In this document: in pieces, positions 45,692 through 54,019 of the stretch | Numbering within the stretch: the stretch's first letter is position 1 | How the letters are laid out: each line of letters starts with the position of its first letter | Assembly: GCA_024762925.1 (NCBI GenBank) | Contig: JANTGM010000031.1 | Location: 1-54,085 of the forward strand | From: Kofleriaceae bacterium | Lineage (GTDB): Bacteria; Myxococcota_A; Polyangia; Haliangiales; Haliangiaceae | Length of the DNA: 54,085 bases | Reading direction: 5' to 3' | The notes under the pieces: generated by a model | What the model was told of the DNA's origin: nothing | Databases searched by the model: none | The model's input: the letters and a program-made list of their open reading frames with translations, nothing else | Program-made: the position numbers and the translations under genes

Positions 45692-47215
45692 TTATGGACG
45701 CGCGTGGCTGAGCGCCAGCGCGAGTTCGTCGGCAGCAAAGGGCTTTGCCAAGACATCCACGTCATCGCTAGCAACCAGCGCTTCAATGCGCGGGTCTTCG
45801 ACATTTCCCGAGACCATGATGATTGGCAGTTCTGCGTCAATGCTGCGAATCATTCGGCATGCCTCATCCCCACTTCGGCGAGGCATTTGCAAATCGAGCA
45901 TCGCCAAACAGATTGGGACCTTTGAGTTCTCGAGAAGCTCAACAGCTTCAACACCATCGTGGGCTTCGATGACCTCGTAGCCAAGGCGCCGAAGCAAGCG
46001 ACTGGTGTGCCTACGCACCAGAGGCTGGTCTTCTGCAAGCAAGATGTGCCGCCCCTGACCGCGAGGGGCGATGGCCCGGGTTTGTGAATCGGGTGCAGCC
46101 GGCGTATTGGCGTTCTGCGCGCTGGCACCCTGGCAAGGCAGGTAGACGGAGACGGAGGTTCCCTCACCAAGCTTGCTTTGAATATCGATCGACCCTCCGT
46201 AGTTCTTCACGATGCCATATGTGGTCGCCATTCCGAGTCCGGTGCCGTGCCCCTCTCCTTTTGTCGAGAAAAAGGGTTCAAAAACGCGCTGCCGAACCTC
46301 GTGACTCATTCCAACCCCGGTATCTTTAATGCGAAAGCACACAAAGCGGCCAACTCTCTCGCTGTCGGGAGGAAGTTGGTCGCAGACCTCGACCGTTAGG
46401 GTGCCACCATGTGGCATTGCGTCACGCGCATTGATGCAGAGATTCATCAAGACCTGAACCAGTTGCCCTCGTTCTGCGACAACGAGTGACTGACTCGAAT
46501 GCTCCGTCCGAACGCGAATTCTTTGGTCAAAGGTACGCTGGATGAGACGAGTCACTTCGTCGGCAACGTCTGATGCCTTGACTAAGTCGTTTGCTTGATC
46601 ACCCTGTCGCGCAAAACTAAGAAGTTGTCTGGCGAGGTCCGCGCCGCGCTCGGATGCGGTCATGATGTCTGCGGTGGTCTCTTCGAGATTGGAAGCATCG
46701 CCCTCTTCGAAGTCGTCGACGAGGCAGCTGGTTGCACCAACGATGGCCATCAGTACATTGTTGAAGTCATGGGCGATGCCAGAAGCCAGTCGCCCCAGCG
46801 ATTCGAGTTTCTGTGCCTCTAGTGCCCGTTGGTAGTCCGAGTCGTAGGGACGAAAGAGGATGACCTCGCCGCGCCCCAGGTCGATGCGGTCACCAAAGCG
46901 CAGCACCGCTGAGTCGCGTTTTACTCCGTTGACGAGAATGCCATTGACACTCTTGTTGTCATGCACGACCCAACCCTCTTCAACCTTGAGGATTCGCGCA
47001 TGCACACGCGAGATGTGACTACAGGGGATATGCAGGGAGCAATCGCTCCCACGGCCAACGGTTATCTCTTCGTGATCAAGTATTCGAGTGCTGGTATTGG
47101 AGACTCGCTCGGAGACGTGAACGATGCAAGCATGAGGCTCCTTGTGTTCGCCGGCGGCCCTCTCTCGCACCATGACCGATGTCATGGTGTCGGCTTCATT
47201 CCAGCTCTCGCCCAT
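45692..47215 (-). CDS. FHA-domain hybrid histidine kinase with receiver
   Basis: A 507-residue soluble kinase. An FHA domain (about residues 30-120) shows VGRGSDCSLHIPCSHISRVH and DNKSVNGILVNG, which bind phospho-Thr peptides. Then HisKA with GIAHDFNNVL (His about 147), and HATPase_c with NLCINARDAMPHGG, DTGVGM and GHGTGLGMAT, of the NtrB-like subclass. A C-terminal receiver has LLAEDQPLVRR, MLDLQMPRRSGDE (acceptor Asp about 440) and the Lys of LAKPF. FHA joined to a His kinase suggests an input from Ser/Thr kinases; no such kinase is encoded nearby. The start may be Met1 (47215), Met11 or Met15; none has a good ribosome-binding site. It lies upstream of iorA by 48 bp on the same strand, so co-expression is possible. 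Confidence 0.9.
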   Translation of the reverse strand: MGESWNEADTMTSVMVRERAAGEHKEPHACIVHVSERVSNTSTRILDHEEITVGRGSDCSLHIPCSHISRVHARILKVEEGWVVHDNKSVNGILVNGVKRDSAVLRFGDRIDLGRGEVILFRPYDSDYQRALEAQKLESLGRLASGIAHDFNNVLMAIVGATSCLVDDFEEGDASNLEETTADIMTASERGADLARQLLSFARQGDQANDLVKASDVADEVTRLIQRTFDQRIRVRTEHSSQSLVVAERGQLVQVLMNLCINARDAMPHGGTLTVEVCDQLPPDSERVGRFVCFRIKDTGVGMSHEVRQRVFEPFFSTKGEGHGTGLGMATTYGIVKNYGGSIDIQSKLGEGTSVSVYLPCQGASAQNANTPAAPDSQTRAIAPRGQGRHILLAEDQPLVRRHTSRLLRRLGYEVIEAHDGVEAVELLENSKVPICLAMLDLQMPRRSGDEACRMIRSIDAELPIIMVSGNVEDPRIEALVASDDVDVLAKPFAADELALALSHARP

Positions 47216-47297
47216 TGTATAATTCTAGGCCGTATAGGAGCCCACCACAAGCCCGAGAGTTTTACTGAGATCCTATCTTTGGTAGGTGAGCCTCAAA

Positions 47298-47333
47298 GCG
47301 AAACGACCACTTCAGAATCTGCTGAAGTGGTCG
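47298..47333 (-). terminator. Probable intrinsic terminator after the pseudoprotease gene
   Basis: A perfect 12-bp stem (CGACCACTTCAG 47304-47315, CTGAAGTGGTCG 47322-47333) with a 6-base loop, 38 bp after the stop at 47371. On the minus strand it is followed by TTTCGCTTT, an interrupted T-tract. It separates the pseudoprotease gene from the FHA kinase start at 47215. Confidence 0.8.
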
Positions 47334-47370
47334 ATAGCGTGTCGGCTTGCGCCATTCTAACGCAGCCAGA

Positions 47371-48837
47371 CTAGCTGATACGTCGCCGTCTAAAGAAGCC
47401 GAGAACGAACAGCAAACCAAGCCCAGCGAGAAGCGAGTTGCGCTCGCCATCGTGTAGGTGTGGCGAAGAAGCGGCATGGCAAAACCCACCTCCGCCGCTG
47501 CGCAGCTCAACCCGGCAGACTGTCGTGTTGCCATCATCTAGCGATGGCAGACAGAAGAAACCATTGTCGTTGTCACAAGTGTCAGCTGCAGTGTCACACT
47601 CAAAAGCACAGAACGAGTTCTCGCAGAACCCAGAGCGACACTCACCTGGAGAGGTACATGCGGCACCTTGTGAACCAGGTGAGATTCCCTCATACACGCA
47701 GCGGTTCTCGCTACTACATGTCATGCCAGCTGGGCAGCTCCCGACGTCGGCCTGGTCACAGGGCTTGTCGCAATAGGTGAAGCTCGGGTCATCCGTCGCA
47801 GCAATGCACGCACCAAGCTCTTCGCAGTCGCCATCATCCTCGCAGCCTTCACCACCAAAAGAACCAATGGAACAATCCCAATCGCGGGTGTCACAGACTT
47901 CTTCGCAAGTGCCGTTGTAGTCGCAAGCGTCGCAACCACCAGCTTCACAGCCGCCGCTCACGTACTTGATAAACGGCTCCAGAAAATCGGCGGCGACAAC
48001 ATCCACGCGTTGGCGATTCGCGTTTTCATCACACTCTTGCTGGGTTGTTGTGACAGTGACGAGCTCGGGGCCATTCCCAAAGTCCATGAAGCCTGGTCCA
48101 CCGCCATCGGCGTAGCAGGTCGTAGCCTCCGGTGTCCCTGCCGTAAGACGCGTTGGGCTGATGCTGACAATCGGCGTCGACACGACATTGCGTGCAGTAA
48201 ACTCTTCGAGGGTGCCCGCTGCGTCGTCTTCTTTGCCAAAGCCAACAAATTCAATTGGCATCCCAATGTGCTCTTCGCCAAGCGGGTCGGTGTGAAGCAC
48301 AACCGGAGTCACAGCTGGTGACGGCACCTCGGTAAGGTGCAACAGGGCAAAGTCGTTCTGGCCGCGGAACTCCGGGTTGTAATAGCGATGCATCGTCAGA
48401 CCTTTGACGGTCATCGGATCCTCGTTGAAATCGTTGTCTAGGTAATACTCCGTAGAGCCACCGATGCTCCCGCCAAACTGCACATAGACCGAAGCGGCAT
48501 CTAGGAACTCATCGGTAAACTCATCATCGAGCTGAGCTTCGAGATTTGCATTGAGACAACCGGCAGCGGTCAACACCGTCTTCTCTTCGACCAAGACACC
48601 TGTGCAATACCGATGCTCGGTGCGCGCGATCTCGTTGTTGCCGCTGGGCAAGAGAATCGTGATGCCAGCAACAGCGGCGTAATGGTCCTGACCTTGCGCA
48701 GGGCCACCTCCTGTTGTGGCTTGAGAGGTGCTTGCAACCTCGCCCTCGCGAAAGTCTCCCGAGTCGAGTTGGCAAGCAGCCAAGCTCGCCGCCAGGCTCA
48801 GGAACATCGGTGCCGATAAAAGCTGATTTCGTCGCAT
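47371..48837 (-). CDS. Inactive trypsin-like (S1 pseudoprotease) Cys-rich lipoprotein
   Basis: A 488-residue exported protein from ATG 48837 (MRRNQLLSAPMFLSLAASLAAC), with lipobox SLAAC; ATG 48846 is an alternative. Residues about 50-290 follow the trypsin fold, but the catalytic His is Gly (VLTAAGCLN where TAAHC is usual) and the Ser is Gly (ADGGGPGF where GDSGGP is usual). Only the Asp remains (NDFALLHL). It should therefore bind rather than cut. A domain with more than 25 cysteines follows (about 295-450: CDACDYNGTCEEVC, CSSENRC, CRSGFCENSFC). The end is a Gly-rich linker with one Cys, a membrane helix (LLAGLGLLFVLGFF) and RRRR, a MYXO-CTERM-like sorting tail. A partner or ligand role is inferred. 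Confidence 0.88.
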   Translation of the reverse strand: MRRNQLLSAPMFLSLAASLAACQLDSGDFREGEVASTSQATTGGGPAQGQDHYAAVAGITILLPSGNNEIARTEHRYCTGVLVEEKTVLTAAGCLNANLEAQLDDEFTDEFLDAASVYVQFGGSIGGSTEYYLDNDFNEDPMTVKGLTMHRYYNPEFRGQNDFALLHLTEVPSPAVTPVVLHTDPLGEEHIGMPIEFVGFGKEDDAAGTLEEFTARNVVSTPIVSISPTRLTAGTPEATTCYADGGGPGFMDFGNGPELVTVTTTQQECDENANRQRVDVVAADFLEPFIKYVSGGCEAGGCDACDYNGTCEEVCDTRDWDCSIGSFGGEGCEDDGDCEELGACIAATDDPSFTYCDKPCDQADVGSCPAGMTCSSENRCVYEGISPGSQGAACTSPGECRSGFCENSFCAFECDTAADTCDNDNGFFCLPSLDDGNTTVCRVELRSGGGGFCHAASSPHLHDGERNSLLAGLGLLFVLGFFRRRRIS

Positions 48838-48938
48838 CGCAGGCATTCTCCACATACTCGTACTCAGGGTCAACACGCCCAAGGTATAGGAATTGCCCGG
48901 CTTGGATTCAAACCTCGACTACTAACAGCACCTATTTC

Positions 48939-50045
48939 CTAGCCACCTGCGGCAATCAGTCCCTCACAGCAGAGCTGTTCCGCCATGAGAATGCAGCCTT
49001 TTGCCGCTCCCATCTTCGTATTGTGTGACACCAACACGAATTTCCAACCATTTTCCACAGTTGCGTCTGGTCTCAGTCGGCCGACCACGGTGGTCATTCC
49101 ATCCCCTGCGTCACGATCAAGGCGAACCTGAGGGCGGAAGGGATCGGAACTGAGGTGGATGAGCTTCTCAGGTGCAGAGGGGTATCCAGCGCCTAGGACC
49201 GATGCCCCCTGCTCGGCCCACGCGGCGGCAATCTCCTCAGCCGTGACAGCTCGGGAGAGCTTGAGGTGAACCGCTTCTGTGTGGCCTTCCAATACGGCGA
49301 CACGGGTACAGGTTGCAGAAATTCCAAAACTTGCGGGAACCACCGAGTCGCCTTTGAGCTTGCCCAAGACCTTGAGCGTCTCGGCTGCAACCTTCTCTTC
49401 CTCCTTCGGAATGTGCGGAATGATGTTGTCCACAACGTCAAGTGCCACAACTCCCGGTGAGCGACCCGCACCACTCACCGCTTGCATCGAAACCATGTGG
49501 ACAGCTTCGATCCCAAAGGCCTTGTGAAGCGGCGCAAGTGTTATCGCCAGGCCTACTGTCGTGCAGTTGGGATTGGGCGCGACAAACCCCTTCCAACCAC
49601 GCGTCTCGACCTGCTTTTTGAGAAGCGCGATGTGGTCCGGGTTGATACCGGGAAGCAGCAGAGGCACATCATCTTCGTAGCGATAGGCCGAAGCCGTTGA
49701 GATAACGGGCGTCGTCTTTGCATACTGCGCCTCGAGAATCTTGGCGGGCCCGGCGTCCACTGCCGTGAAGACCACGTCCACCTTGGTTGCATCGAGTTGC
49801 TCAGCGTCTTCGACCACCATGGAAGCAAAGGCCTCGGGAAGCTCACCGCCGCCGTACCAAGAAATCTGGCCCGACTCTGAGCGAATCGAGTCCGCATAGG
49901 ACTTGCCAGCGGAGCGGGCAGACGCAGCGAGGCTCACAACCTCGAACCATGGGTGTTCTCGGAGTGCCCCCAAAAACTCTTGGCCTGCGACACCGGTTGC
50001 GCCCACGACGGCGACACGAACTGTTTTCCCTTGAGGTAACGACAT
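48939..50045 (-). CDS. asd: Aspartate-semialdehyde dehydrogenase
   Basis: The enzyme makes aspartate semialdehyde for lysine, threonine, methionine and diaminopimelate. The 368-residue protein begins VRVAVVGATGVAGQEFLGAL (NADP-binding loop) and contains the nucleophile Cys in APNPNCTTVGLA (about residue 159), SMQAVSGAGRSPG, and VAVLEGHTEAVHLKL. NPNCTT is typical of the archaeal/fungal-like branch; the E. coli type reads differently around the Cys. ATG 50045 is chosen because the seven extra upstream residues are not conserved. It stands between the membrane protein gene and the pseudoprotease on the same strand; 75 bp upstream there is only a weak CTAAGA/TCTTAG hairpin. Confidence 0.94.
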   Translation of the reverse strand: MSLPQGKTVRVAVVGATGVAGQEFLGALREHPWFEVVSLAASARSAGKSYADSIRSESGQISWYGGGELPEAFASMVVEDAEQLDATKVDVVFTAVDAGPAKILEAQYAKTTPVISTASAYRYEDDVPLLLPGINPDHIALLKKQVETRGWKGFVAPNPNCTTVGLAITLAPLHKAFGIEAVHMVSMQAVSGAGRSPGVVALDVVDNIIPHIPKEEEKVAAETLKVLGKLKGDSVVPASFGISATCTRVAVLEGHTEAVHLKLSRAVTAEEIAAAWAEQGASVLGAGYPSAPEKLIHLSSDPFRPQVRLDRDAGDGMTTVVGRLRPDATVENGWKFVLVSHNTKMGAAKGCILMAEQLCCEGLIAAGG

Positions 50046-50120
50046 TGGCAACACCGAATGAAGCACGATTGTGCACGGCGGTCAAGACGAGGCTTTCGAG
50101 GACTAAGACTTATTCTTAGC

Positions 50121-50687
50121 TCACCAAAGTGCGGCGAAGGCAACAATGAGCCCGCTGCCCAAGAGGTTCATGACCATAAGTGCGTCAAGAACAACGCCAT
50201 ACGCCTGCATCTGAGCGCGCAGCGGTGCGCGACCGGGCTTGCGTTCCAGATCCAATCCCGCGTCTTCGCACACTTTCGCGACCTCCTCGAAGCGGTCCCA
50301 GTCGTGCCGCGCCAGATACCACGGCGCACCAGAGTTGCGAATCACCGCCAGTCCACGCTCGTAGAGATGAAGCACCTTGATCCGATCGGGCCCAATGCGG
50401 AACCCAAGATCGCCCCAGCCCCACTGAATCCCACCGGCGTCAATACGCACAATCGCGCTGCGGACCGCCCAGCCGACGGCCGCGATGCTCACGCAAACCA
50501 GCGGAAGAACAATGAAGGTCGCAGAGTTGTTGAGGTTCCCCCGAACAAGCGAAAACGTTATCGCCGCGTCAATGCTCGACATGATGAGTACCGCACGCGC
50601 GAGCCGCTTTGGCCCCCGACGCGACCGAAACTCGCCGAGAGCGGGGCCGGCAAAATCGCGACCAGGTGGCGCATCCACCACACTCAC
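50121..50687 (-). CDS. Membrane protein with PH-like segment, function unknown
   Basis: A 188-residue protein. Two hydrophobic segments (about residues 33-50 and 57-77) precede a soluble part (about 78-155) with VRIDAGGIQWGWGDLGFRIG and APWYLARHDWDRFEEVAKV, which resembles small bacterial PH-like beta domains. A third hydrophobic helix (about 165-186) ends the chain. I cannot assign a function. The GTG start overlaps the glnD stop by 4 bp (GTGA), so it is coupled to glnD. A regulator or anchor related to nitrogen sensing would be speculation based on position alone. Confidence 0.7.
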   Translation of the reverse strand: MSVVDAPPGRDFAGPALGEFRSRRGPKRLARAVLIMSSIDAAITFSLVRGNLNNSATFIVLPLVCVSIAAVGWAVRSAIVRIDAGGIQWGWGDLGFRIGPDRIKVLHLYERGLAVIRNSGAPWYLARHDWDRFEEVAKVCEDAGLDLERKPGRAPLRAQMQAYGVVLDALMVMNLLGSGLIVAFAALW

Positions 50688-53383
50688 GTTAGGTCCGCCA
50701 ACGCTCTCAATAGATCCTCGCGCAGCGCCTCGCCTTGAGTCGCCGACAGCTTGTTGCCATCCGCCTGCACGTAGAAGGTGTCTGCGACCCGGTCCCCTTC
50801 GGTGCTCACCATCGCCCAGTGAATGTCCAAGCCGTGCTGGCTCAGGGCTCGTGTTAGTGCATGCAATAAGGCAATTGCATCGCTGGTGTGCACTTCAATC
50901 ACCGAGTAGTCACTTGATTCTGCATCGAAGATTTTGACCTCGGAATCCTCACGCTGCGAGATTTTTGGCTTTTCGAAATAGGTCTCATTGCGACCCGCGA
51001 GCAGCTTCTCGACAAGGTCGGCCCGAGAGGCACTCGCCATCATATCACGCAAGTCGCGTTCAACCTTTGCCCAGCGTTTGTCATCACTCGGAATCGGCTG
51101 CGCGTGTTCATCGCGTAGCATGAAGACTTGAATGGCCACACGCCCTTGGCCCGAATTCATCGATGCGGTGGATGCTGAGTCGATGCTAATGCGATGTGCT
51201 GCCAGCACTCCCGCGACATAAGAGAGCACGGCATGCGAATCTTCCAGGACACAGACAAGCTCGGTTTGCCCGCGCCCCACGATCATGCGCACGCCAATCG
51301 CCGCCTCCACACTTTCGTCTTCCCAACGCAGCACGCACTCCACCAGGCGAGAGAGTTGCCGCGCACTCAGTGCGTTGACAAAGCCCGGTTCGAGTTTGTC
51401 GACGACAGCGGCAGCCCGAGCCGCCCGCCGCGGCTCCCGTCCCTGCTCCGAAACAATTTCCACGGCCCGACGCCGTGCTTGCCAGCGGTGAATCGCTTGC
51501 TCGCTCTCCATCGAGGAGTCGCTCTCAAACGTGTCCAGTGTTCGCAGATAGAGGTCGGATAGCAGTTGGTCCTTCCAAGAGCTGAGATTGCCTGGGGCGG
51601 TCATCGCCGTATCGCAGCGCGTGAGCAGGTAGAGATTCGTCAGAGCACTTGCATTGCCAACAAGCTGCGCGAACTTGCTAATGACATCTGGGTCGCTCAA
51701 GTCTCGCCGCTGAGAAATGTGTGACATGGTCAAGTGCTGCCGAACGAGAAAGTCCACCATCGAGACATCGGCCTCGGCCATGCCCAAGCTGATCGCGATG
51801 CTGGAGGCCATCTTCGCACCGTTTTCGGCGTGGCCGGCGCCTAAGGGTTTTCCTACGTCGTGAAGTAGTGTTCCCAAAAAGACCGCTTCGGTTGACTCGA
51901 GCCGTTTGTATGCCGCCATTGCCGTTGCGCCTTCCGGTCCAAGAAGTCCTGCGCCAGTCTTCTTTAGAAGTTCGACGGCCTTGAGCTGATGATGGTCAAC
52001 GGTGTAGACGTGGTAGAGGTCGTGCTGGACGCGCCCAGTACAGGGGCCGAATTCTGGCATCAGGGCTGCGAGCAAGCCAAGGTCGTGCATCTGCCGCAAC
52101 AAGGACTTTCCTCGTACCCGGCCCGAACTCTGGTCGCGCAAGTCGGTGAGGGCGTCTAGAAAATACCGTGAGGCCTTTGGATCCCCGCTGAGCGCATATC
52201 CACTCTTGGCAACTTGTGCCTCGATGAGTTCTTGGGTGTGACCATAGAGACGCAAATCATGTTGGAGCGCCACGCGAAAGTATCGAAACATCTCTGCGGG
52301 CTGGTCGGCAAAGATGGCTGGATCGCGGACAGCCAGTTTCCCATTCCAACTCAGAAAGCTGTGGTCGATCTTGTGAATGTGCGGCTTGCGGCGCGCTGGA
52401 ACGGTCGCACTTTCGATGAGGCGATTTGCCACTCGCTCGATGCCGCGCCCCACCAAGTAGTACTTGCGCATCAGCGTCTCAACCGCTGGCGCCACTGCGG
52501 GAACAATGCGTCCTTCCGGGGCGACGACGTAGGGGAAAAGCTCCGGGGCAATCGCCTCTTGAATCTCGAAGCTCAGCTGGTCTGTCGCGCGTCCGGCCTC
52601 CAGCTGCACCAAACTGCGAATTTGTAGTAGAAAATCGAGACCGCGCTCTAAGACTTCCAACTGCCGGCCCGTGAGTTCTCCCATGGGGACCAACTCGGAG
52701 AGTGCAGCGACGTCCCATCGTGCGCGTGCCGCCCAGTGGGCCGTTTGGTAATCGCGAAGGGCGCCGATGCCTTGTTTGATGTTCGGCTCCAGAAGGTTGA
52801 GCGAATCCCCGTAGCGGTCGTAGCGCTTGCCTCTCTCCTCCTGGAGCATCAGCAAGAACGTGTTGGCATTGCCACCTGGCGCCACCGAACGCCTCGTCGC
52901 CGTAACCAAGTCCTGGAACGTCGCTGAATCGCCAACCACCAACCGGGCATCCAGAAGAGCAGTGGCCGTGGGGAGGTCATCTCGGGCCAGTGCTGCTGCC
53001 GCGCTGCAGCTCCGCACCGCATGCCCAACCTTCACCTTGGCGTCCCAAAGCGGATAGAGGATCTTGTCCGCGAGTTCGGTCGCAAGCCCCTCCTGGGAAG
53101 CCTCTGCCAAGATCACAAAATCAATATCAGAATAGGGACAGATTTCCTCGCGGCCCCAGCCCCCAAGGGCCACAAGCGCAAAGCCGGCCCCCCGTGCCGC
53201 GGGAATCTCCTCCAGGGCATCCTCCCAGAGTCCCACAACAAGGGAATCGTAGCTTTGAGAGAGGCGACGGCAGGCCTCGATCCCGTCCATACCATCGGCC
53301 AGGTCAGTGGCCATTTGCACGCGAGCACGCGCAATTCGCTTGGCGCCATGCGGAACCTGGACGGAGGTAGTCTCGGCGACCAT
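50684..53383 (-). CDS. glnD: [Protein-PII] uridylyltransferase/uridylyl-removing enzyme
   Basis: GlnD senses glutamine and adds or removes UMP on PII proteins. The product is 899 residues from ATG 53383, near the E. coli length; longer readings run into the divergent gene. Order: nucleotidyltransferase domain with GGWGREEICPYSDIDFVI (about 74-92), the helical GlnD domain, and the HD hydrolase domain with DHHQLKAVELL (about 461) and LLHDVGKPLG (about 505). Two ACT domains that bind glutamine follow (about 705-790 and 812-899, the latter VIEVHTSDAIALLHALTRAL). No PII (glnB) or amtB gene is in the window. The adjoining membrane gene overlaps by 4 bp. Confidence 0.95.
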   Translation of the reverse strand: MVAETTSVQVPHGAKRIARARVQMATDLADGMDGIEACRRLSQSYDSLVVGLWEDALEEIPAARGAGFALVALGGWGREEICPYSDIDFVILAEASQEGLATELADKILYPLWDAKVKVGHAVRSCSAAAALARDDLPTATALLDARLVVGDSATFQDLVTATRRSVAPGGNANTFLLMLQEERGKRYDRYGDSLNLLEPNIKQGIGALRDYQTAHWAARARWDVAALSELVPMGELTGRQLEVLERGLDFLLQIRSLVQLEAGRATDQLSFEIQEAIAPELFPYVVAPEGRIVPAVAPAVETLMRKYYLVGRGIERVANRLIESATVPARRKPHIHKIDHSFLSWNGKLAVRDPAIFADQPAEMFRYFRVALQHDLRLYGHTQELIEAQVAKSGYALSGDPKASRYFLDALTDLRDQSSGRVRGKSLLRQMHDLGLLAALMPEFGPCTGRVQHDLYHVYTVDHHQLKAVELLKKTGAGLLGPEGATAMAAYKRLESTEAVFLGTLLHDVGKPLGAGHAENGAKMASSIAISLGMAEADVSMVDFLVRQHLTMSHISQRRDLSDPDVISKFAQLVGNASALTNLYLLTRCDTAMTAPGNLSSWKDQLLSDLYLRTLDTFESDSSMESEQAIHRWQARRRAVEIVSEQGREPRRAARAAAVVDKLEPGFVNALSARQLSRLVECVLRWEDESVEAAIGVRMIVGRGQTELVCVLEDSHAVLSYVAGVLAAHRISIDSASTASMNSGQGRVAIQVFMLRDEHAQPIPSDDKRWAKVERDLRDMMASASRADLVEKLLAGRNETYFEKPKISQREDSEVKIFDAESSDYSVIEVHTSDAIALLHALTRALSQHGLDIHWAMVSTEGDRVADTFYVQADGNKLSATQGEALREDLLRALADLT

Positions 53384-53467
53384 GGGCTGTAGCGTAACAA
53401 AGAACGTCGGCAAGCTTAACCGGGCTTTGACGAGCCTTCGCAGCTGGTCTAGGGTACGCGGGCAACC

Positions 53468-53995
53468 ATGGCTACCATCGAACTTGCCCACCTCTCGGAC
53501 CACCTCGAAGAAGACGATCTTGAGGCCACCCTTGAAGCAGTACTAAGCGAAAGCGGCACCACATTCACCTCTTCCGACGAGGAAGATAGTGAAGTGCTTG
53601 AGTCCACAATCGACGACGATGTCTTCACCGATTTTCGCGACCGTCTAGAGGCCAATGATCTCGACGCCGACGTCTACGTCCCAGTGGAGTTTGATGACAT
53701 CGTCAACGTGGGCGAGCTCCGGGTGGCTTCGACACACGCACTGCGACTTGTGCTCGACAGCCTTCGGGAAGACTTCTTTGTGGAGGATGAAGAAGCGGAG
53801 GAAACGGAAGAAGACGATATCGACGACGACTTCGAGCGCGACCTCGCAGACAACGATGAAGCTTCGAGTTACTACGCCGACGAAGATGGCGGCATTGAAA
53901 TGAAGGATGAGCAACTTCGCCATGTGTGGCGAGCGGTGTTTCGCGCGAGCCGAGAGTCCATCGAGCGAAACATGCCACTTTTTCTCAACGACTAG
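53468..53995 (+). CDS. Highly acidic small protein, function unknown
   Basis: A 175-residue protein with about a third Asp and Glu. The parts are a short N-terminal helix (MATIELAHLSDHLEEDDLE), an acidic linker, a more structured middle (DVYVPVEFDDIVNVGELRVA, then a helix HALRLVLDSLRED), a second acidic stretch and a C-terminal helix (EQLRHVWRAVFRASRESIER). No signal peptide, membrane helix or cysteine. I do not recognise a family. It is divergent from glnD with an 84-bp gap. The alternation of Asp/Glu runs and conserved-looking helices suggests a soluble nucleic-acid-mimic or adaptor, which is inference only. Confidence 0.7.
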   Translation: MATIELAHLSDHLEEDDLEATLEAVLSESGTTFTSSDEEDSEVLESTIDDDVFTDFRDRLEANDLDADVYVPVEFDDIVNVGELRVASTHALRLVLDSLREDFFVEDEEAEETEEDDIDDDFERDLADNDEASSYYADEDGGIEMKDEQLRHVWRAVFRASRESIERNMPLFLND

Positions 53996-54019
53996 TGTGC
54001 GGCTCAGAGGAATAGAAAT

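Noticed and set aside
47216-47240. Leaderless promoter (TAGAAT 7 bp before the FHA kinase ATG)
   Set aside because: A -10-like hexamer alone is common by chance; the start codon itself is uncertain.
50103-50119. CTAAGA/TCTTAG hairpin as a terminator for glnD and the membrane gene
   Set aside because: The stem is only 6 A/T-rich base pairs and has no clean T-tract, too weak to call.
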